From an uncultured Bacteroidales bacterium (GTDB lineage Bacteria; Bacteroidota; Bacteroidia; Bacteroidales; P3), in NCBI GenBank assembly GCA_900314725.1, contig OMWJ01000004.1, positions 62,001-126,000 of the forward strand: 64,000 nt of DNA. Direction: 5' to 3'. A program made the translations under genes and the position numbers. Below, piece by piece: positions 1 to 7,639 of this stretch. The notes beneath the pieces were generated by a model, which saw nothing but the letters and a program-made list of their open reading frames with translations, was not told where the DNA came from and searched no databases. The stretch's first letter is position 1. Each line of letters starts with the position of its first letter.

Positions 1-2
1 AT

Positions 3-305
3 AATAAGGAAAATACTACTCCTATAAGAGAAGTGAATAAAGAGAGAAAAAGAGAAGTTACTCCTATAAAAACAGAAAACAAAGAAGAGAAAACAAAAAT
101 AGACAATACTCGTAAAAGAAATGTTGATACAGAAAAAAAGACTAATGAAAAATCAACTAATATAAAAAACACTCGCAAACGAAATACTAATGACATAAAA
201 ACTAATACTCGTAGTAAAGAAAATAATGCTAAGACAGACTCAAATACAAGAAACAGAAATAATAACTCAACAAGCAGAGGGAGTAATACAAGAAACAGAA
301 GATAG
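3..305 (+). CDS. C-terminal part of a low-complexity basic protein
   Basis: The reading frame is open to the left edge of the window, so this is the 3' end of a longer gene. The visible 100 residues are almost entirely Asn, Thr, Lys, Arg and Glu and are probably disordered. Short motifs recur: TPIREV/TPIKTE near the start, then NTRKRN twice and NTRNRN/NTRNRR at the end. There is no hydrophobic segment or recognisable domain. A GTG at 33 could start a shorter protein, but the repeat pattern continues upstream of it, so a truncated start there is unlikely. A terminator hairpin follows. The function is unknown; such tails are compatible with nucleic-acid or cell-surface polymer binding, but that is inference. 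Confidence 0.6.
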   Translation, partial: NKENTTPIREVNKERKREVTPIKTENKEEKTKIDNTRKRNVDTEKKTNEKSTNIKNTRKRNTNDIKTNTRSKENNAKTDSNTRNRNNNSTSRGSNTRNRR

Positions 306-339
306 ATTTTAGGTTTAATACAAATGTTTAATGTTTGAT

Positions 340-376
340 AAGAGCAATGCTGAAGAGATTCAGATTGCTCTTTTCT
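340..376 (+). terminator. Rho-independent terminator after the basic protein
   Basis: Arms AAGAGCAAT (340-348) and ATTGCTCTT (364-372) pair perfectly, with an inner CTGAA/TTCAG extension and a single bulged base, followed by a short T run. It lies 35 bp after the stop codon and before the ruvB promoter. Confidence 0.8.
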
Positions 377-429
377 CATAAAATATAAAAAAGCTTGTAA
401 TTATCTTTTAAACATATAGAAAAAAGTAT

Positions 430-437
430 TATATTTG
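430..437 (+). promoter_or_regulatory. Bacteroidota -7 box for ruvB
   Basis: TATATTTG matches the Bacteroidota -7 consensus TAnnTTTG and lies 31 bp before the ruvB ATG. No TTG at the ideal -33 spacing was found. Confidence 0.55.
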
Positions 438-468
438 CAAACTAAAATAAAGAAGTGAAAAGATAGTT

Positions 469-1503
469 ATGAATCCTAATTTAGACCCAGATAACAAAAG
501 GCTTACTAATCAAGAAAAAGACTATGAAAAAGCCCTTAGACCATTAGGGTTTAATGATTTTACAGGACAAGAACGTATAAAGGAAAATCTAAATATCTTT
601 GTTCAAGCAGCCAAAGAAAGAGGAGAAGCCTTGGATCATGTTCTTTTGCATGGTCCTCCTGGACTTGGTAAAACAACACTTTCTTATATTATTGCCAATG
701 AATTGGGAGTAAATGTGAAAATGACTTCAGGCCCTGTGTTAGACAAGCCGGGAGAATTAGCAGGAATACTTACCAATTTAGAGAAAAATGATGTTCTTTT
801 TATAGATGAAATACACAGACTTTCACCAATAGTAGAGGAATATCTTTATTCTGCTATGGAAGACTATAAAATAGATATTCTTATAGAAAGTGGTCCTAAT
901 GCAAAAAGTGTAGAAATATCCCTTAATCCTTTTACTCTTATTGGAGCAACAACACGAAGTGGCTTACTTACTGCTCCTTTGCGTTCGAGATTTGGAATAA
1001 CTTGCCGACTTACTTATTATAATCATGAGACTCTTTGTGCTATAGTTAAACGTTCTTGCCGCATACTTAATACACCAATAACAGAACAAGCAGCCTTGGA
1101 AATAGCTTCTCGTTCAAGAGGAACCCCTCGTATCGCAAATTTACTTTTAAGACGAGTAAGAGATTTTGCTCAAATAAAAGGCGATGGCAAAATAACAATG
1201 GACATAGCAAAGATGGCTTTGGAAGCATTGAATGTTGATAAGAATGGTTTAGATGAAATGGATAACAGGATACTTTCTGCCATTATAGACAAGTTTAAAG
1301 GAGGTCCTGTTGGATTGACTACTATTGCTACCGCTGTTGGAGAAGATGCAGGAACGGTTGAAGAAGTTTATGAACCTTTCCTTATTCAAGAGGGATTTCT
1401 TATGCGAACTTCAAGGGGAAGAGAAGCAACTCTTAGAGCTTATCAACACTTAGGAAAAGATATTGCAGCAAAGAAAAATAATCAAAATACTCTTTTTGAT
1501 TAA
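469..1503 (+). CDS. ruvB: Holliday junction branch migration helicase RuvB
   Basis: RuvB is the AAA+ motor that, with RuvA, drives branch migration of Holliday junctions during recombination and repair in the cytoplasm. The 344 residues are the usual length. Walker A GPPGLGKT lies at residues 62-69, Walker B-like LFIDEIHRL follows, and the sensor/arginine-finger region contains LRSRFG. The C-terminal winged-helix domain ends with the RGREAT motif typical of RuvB. The ATG at 469 is preceded by a -7 box and gives the standard N-terminus. It is flanked by its own promoter upstream and a separate transcription unit downstream, so it appears monocistronic. No ruvA or ruvC is nearby. Confidence 0.97.
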   Translation: MNPNLDPDNKRLTNQEKDYEKALRPLGFNDFTGQERIKENLNIFVQAAKERGEALDHVLLHGPPGLGKTTLSYIIANELGVNVKMTSGPVLDKPGELAGILTNLEKNDVLFIDEIHRLSPIVEEYLYSAMEDYKIDILIESGPNAKSVEISLNPFTLIGATTRSGLLTAPLRSRFGITCRLTYYNHETLCAIVKRSCRILNTPITEQAALEIASRSRGTPRIANLLLRRVRDFAQIKGDGKITMDIAKMALEALNVDKNGLDEMDNRILSAIIDKFKGGPVGLTTIATAVGEDAGTVEEVYEPFLIQEGFLMRTSRGREATLRAYQHLGKDIAAKKNNQNTLFD

Positions 1504-1576
1504 TGAATTTTATACTGAAAATGAGGCCTTTCTGTAAATTTAATAAAAAAAATGAAAAAAAATCAGTTTTTTTATT

Positions 1577-1584
1577 TACCTTTG
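1577..1584 (+). promoter_or_regulatory. -7 box for the CUB/PKD T9SS protein
   Basis: TACCTTTG (TAnnTTTG) followed by C lies about 83 bp upstream of the ATG at 1667, giving a leader of roughly 75 nt. The -33 element is not clear. Confidence 0.5.
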
Positions 1585-1666
1585 CACCCTGAATGTTGTT
1601 TATATGGGTGAAAGAGGTGTTTAAAAAAATGCCTAAATAGTAAGTAATAATAAAATATATAATAAA

Positions 1667-4600
1667 ATGAAAAGGTTATATTTTAAATGTTTGTTCTTAA
1701 TAGTGTTTGCTTTAATAGGAAATGCTTATGCTCAAACAACAGTGAAGTTAGATGCCACAACAGATGGTACAACCAAAACAGGTTGCAGTTTTGCTTTTTA
1801 TGATAATGGAGGTTCTGGTGGTAAATATGCAAACAGTCAGGATAGGACAATAACTTTTTGCCCATCAACTTCTTTGCAAAGAATCAGTGTGGAATTTGAA
1901 GCTTTTGAATTGGATGAAAGTGATACTTTATTAATTTATCAAGGTAGTTCTATAAATGATCCTGTTATTTTAAATGATGGAGAAGTAGGTTTTACAGGAG
2001 ATTTTTTACAAGGAACAGTGATTTCAGCTCCTCCAACAAATCCTTCGGGATGTATTACTTTTAGATTTGTAGCTGATGATGCTGGTAATGCAGCGGGATG
2101 GAAAGCAAAAGTAACTTGTGAAGATTTATGTCAGGATGTTGTAGCTGCACTTGATACTGTTTTTTCAAGAATAGATTCTTTAGGAGAAATGCATACTTTT
2201 CCTTTGAATATAGAATATGATTCATCGCTCGTAAAGGCAAAAAAACATGATGCAGCAGGTAATCTTATCTACGATACGATTATAGGTACAGATACTTTGG
2301 TATATAACGTTATTGATTTTTATGCTTTGAATATGTGTTTAGGAGATTCTCTTTTGATAATAAATGCTAAGCCAGAATTTCCTTACAGTGAGTATTCTAT
2401 CCCTGTTACACACTATCTGCCTGATGGTACACCATATACTATGGACTCAGTCGTTGGTTATCCTCAGTTTCCAGAAAATTGTGTTTATTATTGGTCCTTT
2501 GGCGACGAAGAGTATGATACCGTTCATGGTAATCCAACAGTATCTCATCACTATCCTTTCTTACAAGGTTATAATTTAAATCTTAAAATTGTAGATACGA
2601 CAGATGGTCATTCTTGTTCAAGTAGGAATGCTATTTCTGCTCGTGTGCGTGTGGCAAAAAATCCTATTAAGACAGTGGCAAGTATTCCAGATATGTGTTC
2701 AGGAGATAAACAATCAATTTTTGCAGGATATTCTGCTAATAGTAGTATTATCATGGATACCATTACTTTCTCTCAGGCTGCAAGGGAAGCATACGACACA
2801 CGTACATTCATACCCGACGTTAGTGGAGGTGCAACAGAATGCTATGAATCTCCAGTGACATTTACCACTTTTTCACCAGGAGCAACTATAGATGACCAAG
2901 ATGAAGTGATAGATATATGTATGAGTATAGAGCACTCGTTCGTAGGAGACTTAGGATTCTTTGTAGAATGTCCTAATGGACAAGTTGTAACTCTTAAATA
3001 CAATACACACGTTAATGGTCAATTCCTTGGAATACCGAATGAAAATGATGGTTATGGATCACAAATGGGAGATTCTAATGCTAACCCTATTGGGACATGT
3101 TGGACATATTGTTTTTCTAATCAGATTCTTACTAATGCACAAGGTGTAATATCAGGTGCTGCTCCTAATCATATTGTAAATAGCGGTTATTCTGGAAACA
3201 CTATAGATTCAACTCACGTAGAAGATTCAACATATTATTTTCAAACACCAATACAAAACCTTCCAAATCAAAGTGGAACACAACAAACTACAGTGGATTT
3301 AGATGGATTTTCTGAACTTGTAGGTTGTGAGCTTAATGGAGAGTGGAAACTTAGAGTTTGTGATAACTGGGGTAGTGATAACGGCTGGGTTTGTTCTTGG
3401 TGGATGGACCTTGGAAAGAACTCTGCAACTGATTGGCAATATCAAGTACCTTTGGATACTGTTATCTGGGAAGGTCCTTATATTTCCTCTTTAGACTATA
3501 ACATCGGTTTAATAGCACCTCCTATTGATGCAGAAGGACAGGTTACTTATAACATAAGTATTGTTGATGTTTTTGGTTGTCCTTGGGATACTGTAACTCA
3601 TTTGAATATCGTCCGCACTCCTGTAGTTGATCTTGGTCCTGATACTTCTTACTGCGAGGGTATGACCATGACCTTGGATGCAGGAAATGAGGGGGCTTAT
3701 GCATATGATTGGGAACCTACAGGAGAAAATACACAAACTATATTAGTAGATTTACCAGAGAATGTAACGGGAGATCAGGAATATATTGTTCAGGTAACAA
3801 ATTACAATGGAACTCTATATTGCTATGGATTGGATACGATAAATATATTTATAGATTCTGCTGCTTTAGCTTCATTTACTTCAGACTTAGATTACATGGA
3901 AGGTTGTGAGCCTTTGCAACTTCAGCTAAGAGGTACTTCCGAGAATGCAACAAGTTATTATTGGGTTGTAGGAGACCAAATATCAACAGACCCTAATCCT
4001 TATTTTGAATTCACAAGTGGAACATACGACTTAATGCTTGCAGTTGAGACCTCAAAAGGTTGTAAGGATACCATAAGATATAATAATATAATAAACGTAT
4101 TTAAAAATCCTGTGGCAGACTTTGGTTGGGACCCTGCTTTACCATACGCTTCTAATCCATCAGTTCATATGGTTAATCTAACAACTCCTGATATTTCTTC
4201 AAACCGCTACCATTGGCAATATCAGACAAACAAAAACGACGTAACTTCCGTGGAAAATGTATTTGGATTTGACCCAACTTATACATGGCATCCTCAAACA
4301 GGACAAAGTGTTGCAGGTGAATACAATGTATTGTTAGATGCTTATACATATAACATATCTCCTTCAGGAAGAATATATGAATGCCACGATACTATTAGCA
4401 AACTCATAACTATCATAAATGACAACATAATGTTTCCTACTGTTATTACTCCTAATGGTGATGGAATAAATGATGTCTTTGCTATACATAATCTTATAGA
4501 TGGTCAAGCATTCCCAGATAATGAACTTGCTATATATAATAGATATGGAAAGAGAATATACTTTGTTCAAGACCTTAGAAATGCAGAGGATTTTTGGGAT

Positions 4601-4711
4601 CCTGACAAAACCAATTCTCCAACAGGAACATATTTCTATCGTTTTATTGGACGCGGACCTATACGTAATGTTGAATTCAAAGGAAGTGTAGAAGTCCTTA
4701 GAGATAAATAA
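1667..4711 (+). CDS. Secreted multidomain protein (CUB, P/Homo B, PKD) with T9SS type B sorting domain
   Basis: A 1014-residue exported protein. An N-terminal signal peptide (about residues 1-22, ending in AYAQ) is followed by a CUB-like domain (about 30-150) with paired cysteines. A PKD-like stretch lies near 270-310. A region at about 415-580 resembles the proprotein-convertase P/Homo B jelly roll (SFVGDL, LNGEWKL, NDNW-like GDNGW features). Further Ig/PKD-like repeats follow. The last 90 residues (VITPNGDGINDVF near residue 926) are the gliding-motility-associated type B C-terminal domain used by the type IX secretion system. No catalytic protease domain is visible, although P domains usually accompany subtilisin-like proteases. 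It is probably a cell-surface or released adhesin-like protein; the substrate is unknown. It has its own promoter and terminator. Confidence 0.85.
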   Translation: MKRLYFKCLFLIVFALIGNAYAQTTVKLDATTDGTTKTGCSFAFYDNGGSGGKYANSQDRTITFCPSTSLQRISVEFEAFELDESDTLLIYQGSSINDPVILNDGEVGFTGDFLQGTVISAPPTNPSGCITFRFVADDAGNAAGWKAKVTCEDLCQDVVAALDTVFSRIDSLGEMHTFPLNIEYDSSLVKAKKHDAAGNLIYDTIIGTDTLVYNVIDFYALNMCLGDSLLIINAKPEFPYSEYSIPVTHYLPDGTPYTMDSVVGYPQFPENCVYYWSFGDEEYDTVHGNPTVSHHYPFLQGYNLNLKIVDTTDGHSCSSRNAISARVRVAKNPIKTVASIPDMCSGDKQSIFAGYSANSSIIMDTITFSQAAREAYDTRTFIPDVSGGATECYESPVTFTTFSPGATIDDQDEVIDICMSIEHSFVGDLGFFVECPNGQVVTLKYNTHVNGQFLGIPNENDGYGSQMGDSNANPIGTCWTYCFSNQILTNAQGVISGAAPNHIVNSGYSGNTIDSTHVEDSTYYFQTPIQNLPNQSGTQQTTVDLDGFSELVGCELNGEWKLRVCDNWGSDNGWVCSWWMDLGKNSATDWQYQVPLDTVIWEGPYISSLDYNIGLIAPPIDAEGQVTYNISIVDVFGCPWDTVTHLNIVRTPVVDLGPDTSYCEGMTMTLDAGNEGAYAYDWEPTGENTQTILVDLPENVTGDQEYIVQVTNYNGTLYCYGLDTINIFIDSAALASFTSDLDYMEGCEPLQLQLRGTSENATSYYWVVGDQISTDPNPYFEFTSGTYDLMLAVETSKGCKDTIRYNNIINVFKNPVADFGWDPALPYASNPSVHMVNLTTPDISSNRYHWQYQTNKNDVTSVENVFGFDPTYTWHPQTGQSVAGEYNVLLDAYTYNISPSGRIYECHDTISKLITIINDNIMFPTVITPNGDGINDVFAIHNLIDGQAFPDNELAIYNRYGKRIYFVQDLRNAEDFWDPDKTNSPTGTYFYRFIGRGPIRNVEFKGSVEVLRDK

Positions 4712-4746
4712 AAGAAATATTCTATAAACTAAAAGGTGAATAGATT

Positions 4747-4776
4747 GGCAGGTGCTGTTGAAGTACCTGTCTTTTT
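4747..4776 (+). terminator. Rho-independent terminator
   Basis: GGCAGGTGC (4747-4755) pairs with GTACCTGTC (4763-4771), allowing G-U pairs, and is followed by TTTTT. It lies 35 bp after the stop of the T9SS protein. Confidence 0.75.
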
Positions 4777-4895
4777 ATTAGGATGTACTTTTAGATAACT
4801 GCCTAAACAGAAGCGAAAATATATCCACTCGCTACGCTCGTTAAAGAAAAACATTGTCTTTGTGTAGATTATTTTAATATTTCTTTCTATTTATT

Positions 4896-4925
4896 TTGTT
4901 ATTTGAAAATAATTTCATAATTTTG
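4896..4925 (+). promoter_or_regulatory. Complete Bacteroidota promoter for the 4954 gene
   Basis: TTG at 4896-4898, a 19-base spacer and TAATTTTG at 4918-4925 match the Bacteroidota primary sigma factor consensus exactly. The ATG is 28 bp downstream. The remainder of the 242-bp gap before it holds the terminator at 4747 and otherwise nothing recognised. Confidence 0.75.
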
Positions 4926-4953
4926 CAATATCAATAATCAAAAACAAACTACT

Positions 4954-6348
4954 ATGAGAAAGGAAACCATATTATTTATCTGCTTAGCAGTATTTTTGCA
5001 AACTATAACCTTTGCACAGATGCAAGGAGTTATAACAAGTAGTACTGAAAGAGAAGTTTTAAATATTGAACCTGTAGTTAATACTATAAAGGTAAAAAAG
5101 TATTCAGATAGAAAAATCATCACTCTCTGTAAGGATAACACTACTGGCTGTTATTGTTTTGTTAAGACAGAAACAGGCACTACTTCTGTAAATTACGGAA
5201 TATTACCTTCTAATTTTGAAGTTTATGATTTTAAGATATTAGGAGAGAATATATACTTTTGTGGTCAGTATAATACAAATAATACTACTCATGGATTTAT
5301 AGCAAATATAAGTTATAACGCATTATTTACAGGAGGTAATTTTGACTATGACGAAATACCGCAAACCTTTTTAGTTTATGAGTTAGAAGTGTATTATAAT
5401 AAAGTAACAGATAGTGACGATATAGTTGCATTAGGGACTAATTCAACAAGCACTACGTATTACTGCATAAACTATAATACAAGTTTAAGTTTATCAAATT
5501 ATAATCTTTTTCATACACAAAGAGTACTACAGAGTATTACCCAGACAGAGAATTACATAGGGATTGTTGCTTCATACCCAGCAACAAATGAATTTGAAAT
5601 AATTCGTTTTCTAAAAAACAGTCTTTACACTAATCAAGGTCAAACGTGGCAATTTGCTTATTCTGGTTATAAATGGATTGATTTAAGACCTGAAAACAGA
5701 ACGTATGCTTATCTTTCAGAAGCAATAGATGACACAGATGAAATGCTTGTTGCAACATCTGTAGATTATCATGGAACTCATCCAGACATCGGACTTACAC
5801 TGAATTGTCGTACAGTCAATGTATATAAAATAGAGTTATCAACTCTACAGCTTCTTTCTACACAAGTTATTCCAACGGAGGGAAAACCTTATTTAAAAGA
5901 TATGGTATTCATTCCCAATAACGAAACATTGAATATAGTTACAAATGTACAGATAGGAGATATGTTTGGGGGTTTTCCATATTGTTGTGCCTTTGATATA
6001 GATATTGTTTATAATGTAAGTGAAAATGTAACGACTCTATATTCTGCTGATTATACTATACCTAACGGAAGTCAGGAATGGCTTCATCTTATGAACGCAA
6101 TAGAGAGATATGATAGCGACTACTATATTGTTGCTGGCAAATATAAGGACGATAATTTATATCTATTTGATAAAAACATACTTTCAGCATCTACTGATTG
6201 CTATCAAACTTACTATGCGAAGGTGTTCCTTGATCCGTCTCTACCTATAACTTCTTCTACGTACCAGTTTTATCCTTCCACCAAACTTGGTTTTACTTCA
6301 AAAGGTAGTATTTCATCAACAAGCACAGTACAATATGTCAATGATTAA
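4954..6348 (+). CDS. Exported protein of unknown function
   Basis: A 464-residue protein with a clear signal peptide (about residues 1-22, ending TFAQ). The mature part is rich in Tyr, Thr, Asn and beta-strand-like alternation, which suggests a beta-propeller or solenoid, but no family was recognised. The C-terminus (ending STSTVQYVND) lacks the usual T9SS type A or B motif. It shares a likely transcript with the downstream T9SS protein (22-bp gap), starting from a good promoter at 4896-4925. The linkage suggests that the pair acts at the cell surface; the specific role cannot be read from the sequence. Confidence 0.75.
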   Translation: MRKETILFICLAVFLQTITFAQMQGVITSSTEREVLNIEPVVNTIKVKKYSDRKIITLCKDNTTGCYCFVKTETGTTSVNYGILPSNFEVYDFKILGENIYFCGQYNTNNTTHGFIANISYNALFTGGNFDYDEIPQTFLVYELEVYYNKVTDSDDIVALGTNSTSTTYYCINYNTSLSLSNYNLFHTQRVLQSITQTENYIGIVASYPATNEFEIIRFLKNSLYTNQGQTWQFAYSGYKWIDLRPENRTYAYLSEAIDDTDEMLVATSVDYHGTHPDIGLTLNCRTVNVYKIELSTLQLLSTQVIPTEGKPYLKDMVFIPNNETLNIVTNVQIGDMFGGFPYCCAFDIDIVYNVSENVTTLYSADYTIPNGSQEWLHLMNAIERYDSDYYIVAGKYKDDNLYLFDKNILSASTDCYQTYYAKVFLDPSLPITSSTYQFYPSTKLGFTSKGSISSTSTVQYVND

Positions 6349-6370
6349 TAACATTAAAATAAGTAATAAA

Positions 6371-7456
6371 ATGAAAAGAATAGTATTTTTATGCTTAGGA
6401 GTTTTCCTAACAATAGTAACACGATCTCAGGGAATATTTCCGCATATGAATCCTGACAGTTTGAATTTAAGGCACTATGAAAGTCAATATCTGCTGCCAG
6501 AGGTTATGACAAATGCATCTTGTCAACGAAATGGAATAACATTAGATATGTTTGATTTTGGCATAACATTTAACGATCTAATGGATAATGGATATATTTT
6601 TCATGCTGACGGCATTGTCGATATGGAAAGAGAGTACTTTCCTGAGGAATATAACCTCCTGACAGATTATGCACAACCATATTATACAGATACAACTATA
6701 ACAGTTATAGGCCTGTCTGCTTATCAAGCAAATGGTGAAAGCCGACCAGCTGGATGTGATTTAAAGTATCGTTTTTACTTAGAATTACGGGATAGTACTC
6801 TTAATAATATTATCCGAAGCATAGATATAACTCATACAAGTAGTTATTATTTATATCAGACAGTAACTTATACTGAAGATTTTTTTGATACTCCAGTTAA
6901 TATAAATGGAAAATTTTATGTAGTCTTTCATACACCAGACACATTAATAGGAAACCCAAGAGTAGCTGACTTTTCAACTCGTTCTACACTTGCTTGCTGG
7001 TTACTAACAAGTTATCTTTGCACTCCGAGTGATACAAGCATGTATCCAATATATAAGTACGCAAATAATAACTCAATACCATATATGAATCCAAATAATG
7101 AATGGACATTATTAACACTTTATAATCATACTGCTACAATGTTTTATTTGTTCCCAATATTGAGTGAATATAATCCAGATGCGGAGGAATGGCATGGTGT
7201 TGGTTTGAATGAGACAAGGGATATTTCACAATTTACCCATGTATTTCCAAATCCTGCAAGGGAGGAAGTTAATATCAATTGCGGATATAAGATAAAGACT
7301 CTGCAAGTCTTTGATGACCAAGGCAAACGCTTGCTTGAGAAAGAAGTAAATGCTTATAACTACCAAATCAATTTAGAGAATTATCCAACAGGAACATACT
7401 TAATAAAAGTCCTAACCAACAGCGGTCAAGCGACCAAGAAAGTTATCAAAGAATAA
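6371..7456 (+). CDS. Exported protein with T9SS type A C-terminal sorting domain
   Basis: A 361-residue secreted protein. The ATG at 6371 is chosen because it opens a proper signal peptide (MKRIVFLCLGVFLTIV...SQG); the frame extends further upstream, but that would overlap the previous gene and bury the signal. The central part is unassigned. The last 70 residues, starting with FPNPAREEVNIN near residue 291 and ending with GTYLIKVLTNSGQATKKVI, are a classic Por-secretion (T9SS type A) sorting domain. It is cotranscribed with the 4954 gene. It is probably surface-anchored or released; the activity is unknown. Confidence 0.8.
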   Translation: MKRIVFLCLGVFLTIVTRSQGIFPHMNPDSLNLRHYESQYLLPEVMTNASCQRNGITLDMFDFGITFNDLMDNGYIFHADGIVDMEREYFPEEYNLLTDYAQPYYTDTTITVIGLSAYQANGESRPAGCDLKYRFYLELRDSTLNNIIRSIDITHTSSYYLYQTVTYTEDFFDTPVNINGKFYVVFHTPDTLIGNPRVADFSTRSTLACWLLTSYLCTPSDTSMYPIYKYANNNSIPYMNPNNEWTLLTLYNHTATMFYLFPILSEYNPDAEEWHGVGLNETRDISQFTHVFPNPAREEVNINCGYKIKTLQVFDDQGKRLLEKEVNAYNYQINLENYPTGTYLIKVLTNSGQATKKVIKE

Positions 7457-7471
7457 GTTTTTCTTTTGGTG

Positions 7472-7576
7472 AAAAAAGAGTTGGTTTTAAAAAATTAGAT
7501 CTTGATGTTTAGGGTGTAAAGAGTTGGTTTTAATTTTTTAAAACCAACTCTTTTTTTGCGAAAACGAAGACCTTTT
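7472..7576 (+). repeat. Intergenic modular repeat, copy 1
   Basis: This copy contains a perfect 16-bp hairpin, arms at 7518-7533 and 7538-7553 (AAAGAGTTGGTTTTAA and its complement) with a 4-base loop, followed by T7 and then AAAACGAAGA at 7561-7570. GGGTGTAAAGAGTTG at 7512-7526 is the exact reverse complement of a 15-mer in copies 2 and 3. It lies between two + strand genes, so here it could also terminate the upstream transcript. Confidence 0.8.
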
Positions 7577-7602
7577 CTATATAGGGTTTGTTAATAATTT
7601 AC

Positions 7603-7610
7603 TATCTTTG
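7603..7610 (+). promoter_or_regulatory. -7 box for the S9 peptidase gene
   Basis: TATCTTTG fits TAnnTTTG and lies 29 bp before the ATG at 7640, downstream of repeat copy 1. No -33 TTG at standard spacing. Confidence 0.55.
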
Positions 7611-7639
7611 CAAAAAATTTATTTAAATATAATTTTGCA

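Noticed and set aside
4827..4845. The segment CTCGCTACGCTCG as an inverted repeat or operator
   Set aside because: On inspection the symmetry is mirror-like (CTCGC-TA-CGCTC), not complementary, so it cannot form a hairpin or a two-fold protein site; no second copy was seen.
6287..6370. An upstream start for the T9SS type A protein
   Set aside because: It would overlap the preceding gene by 62 bases and bury the signal peptide; the ATG at 6371 gives a normal signal.
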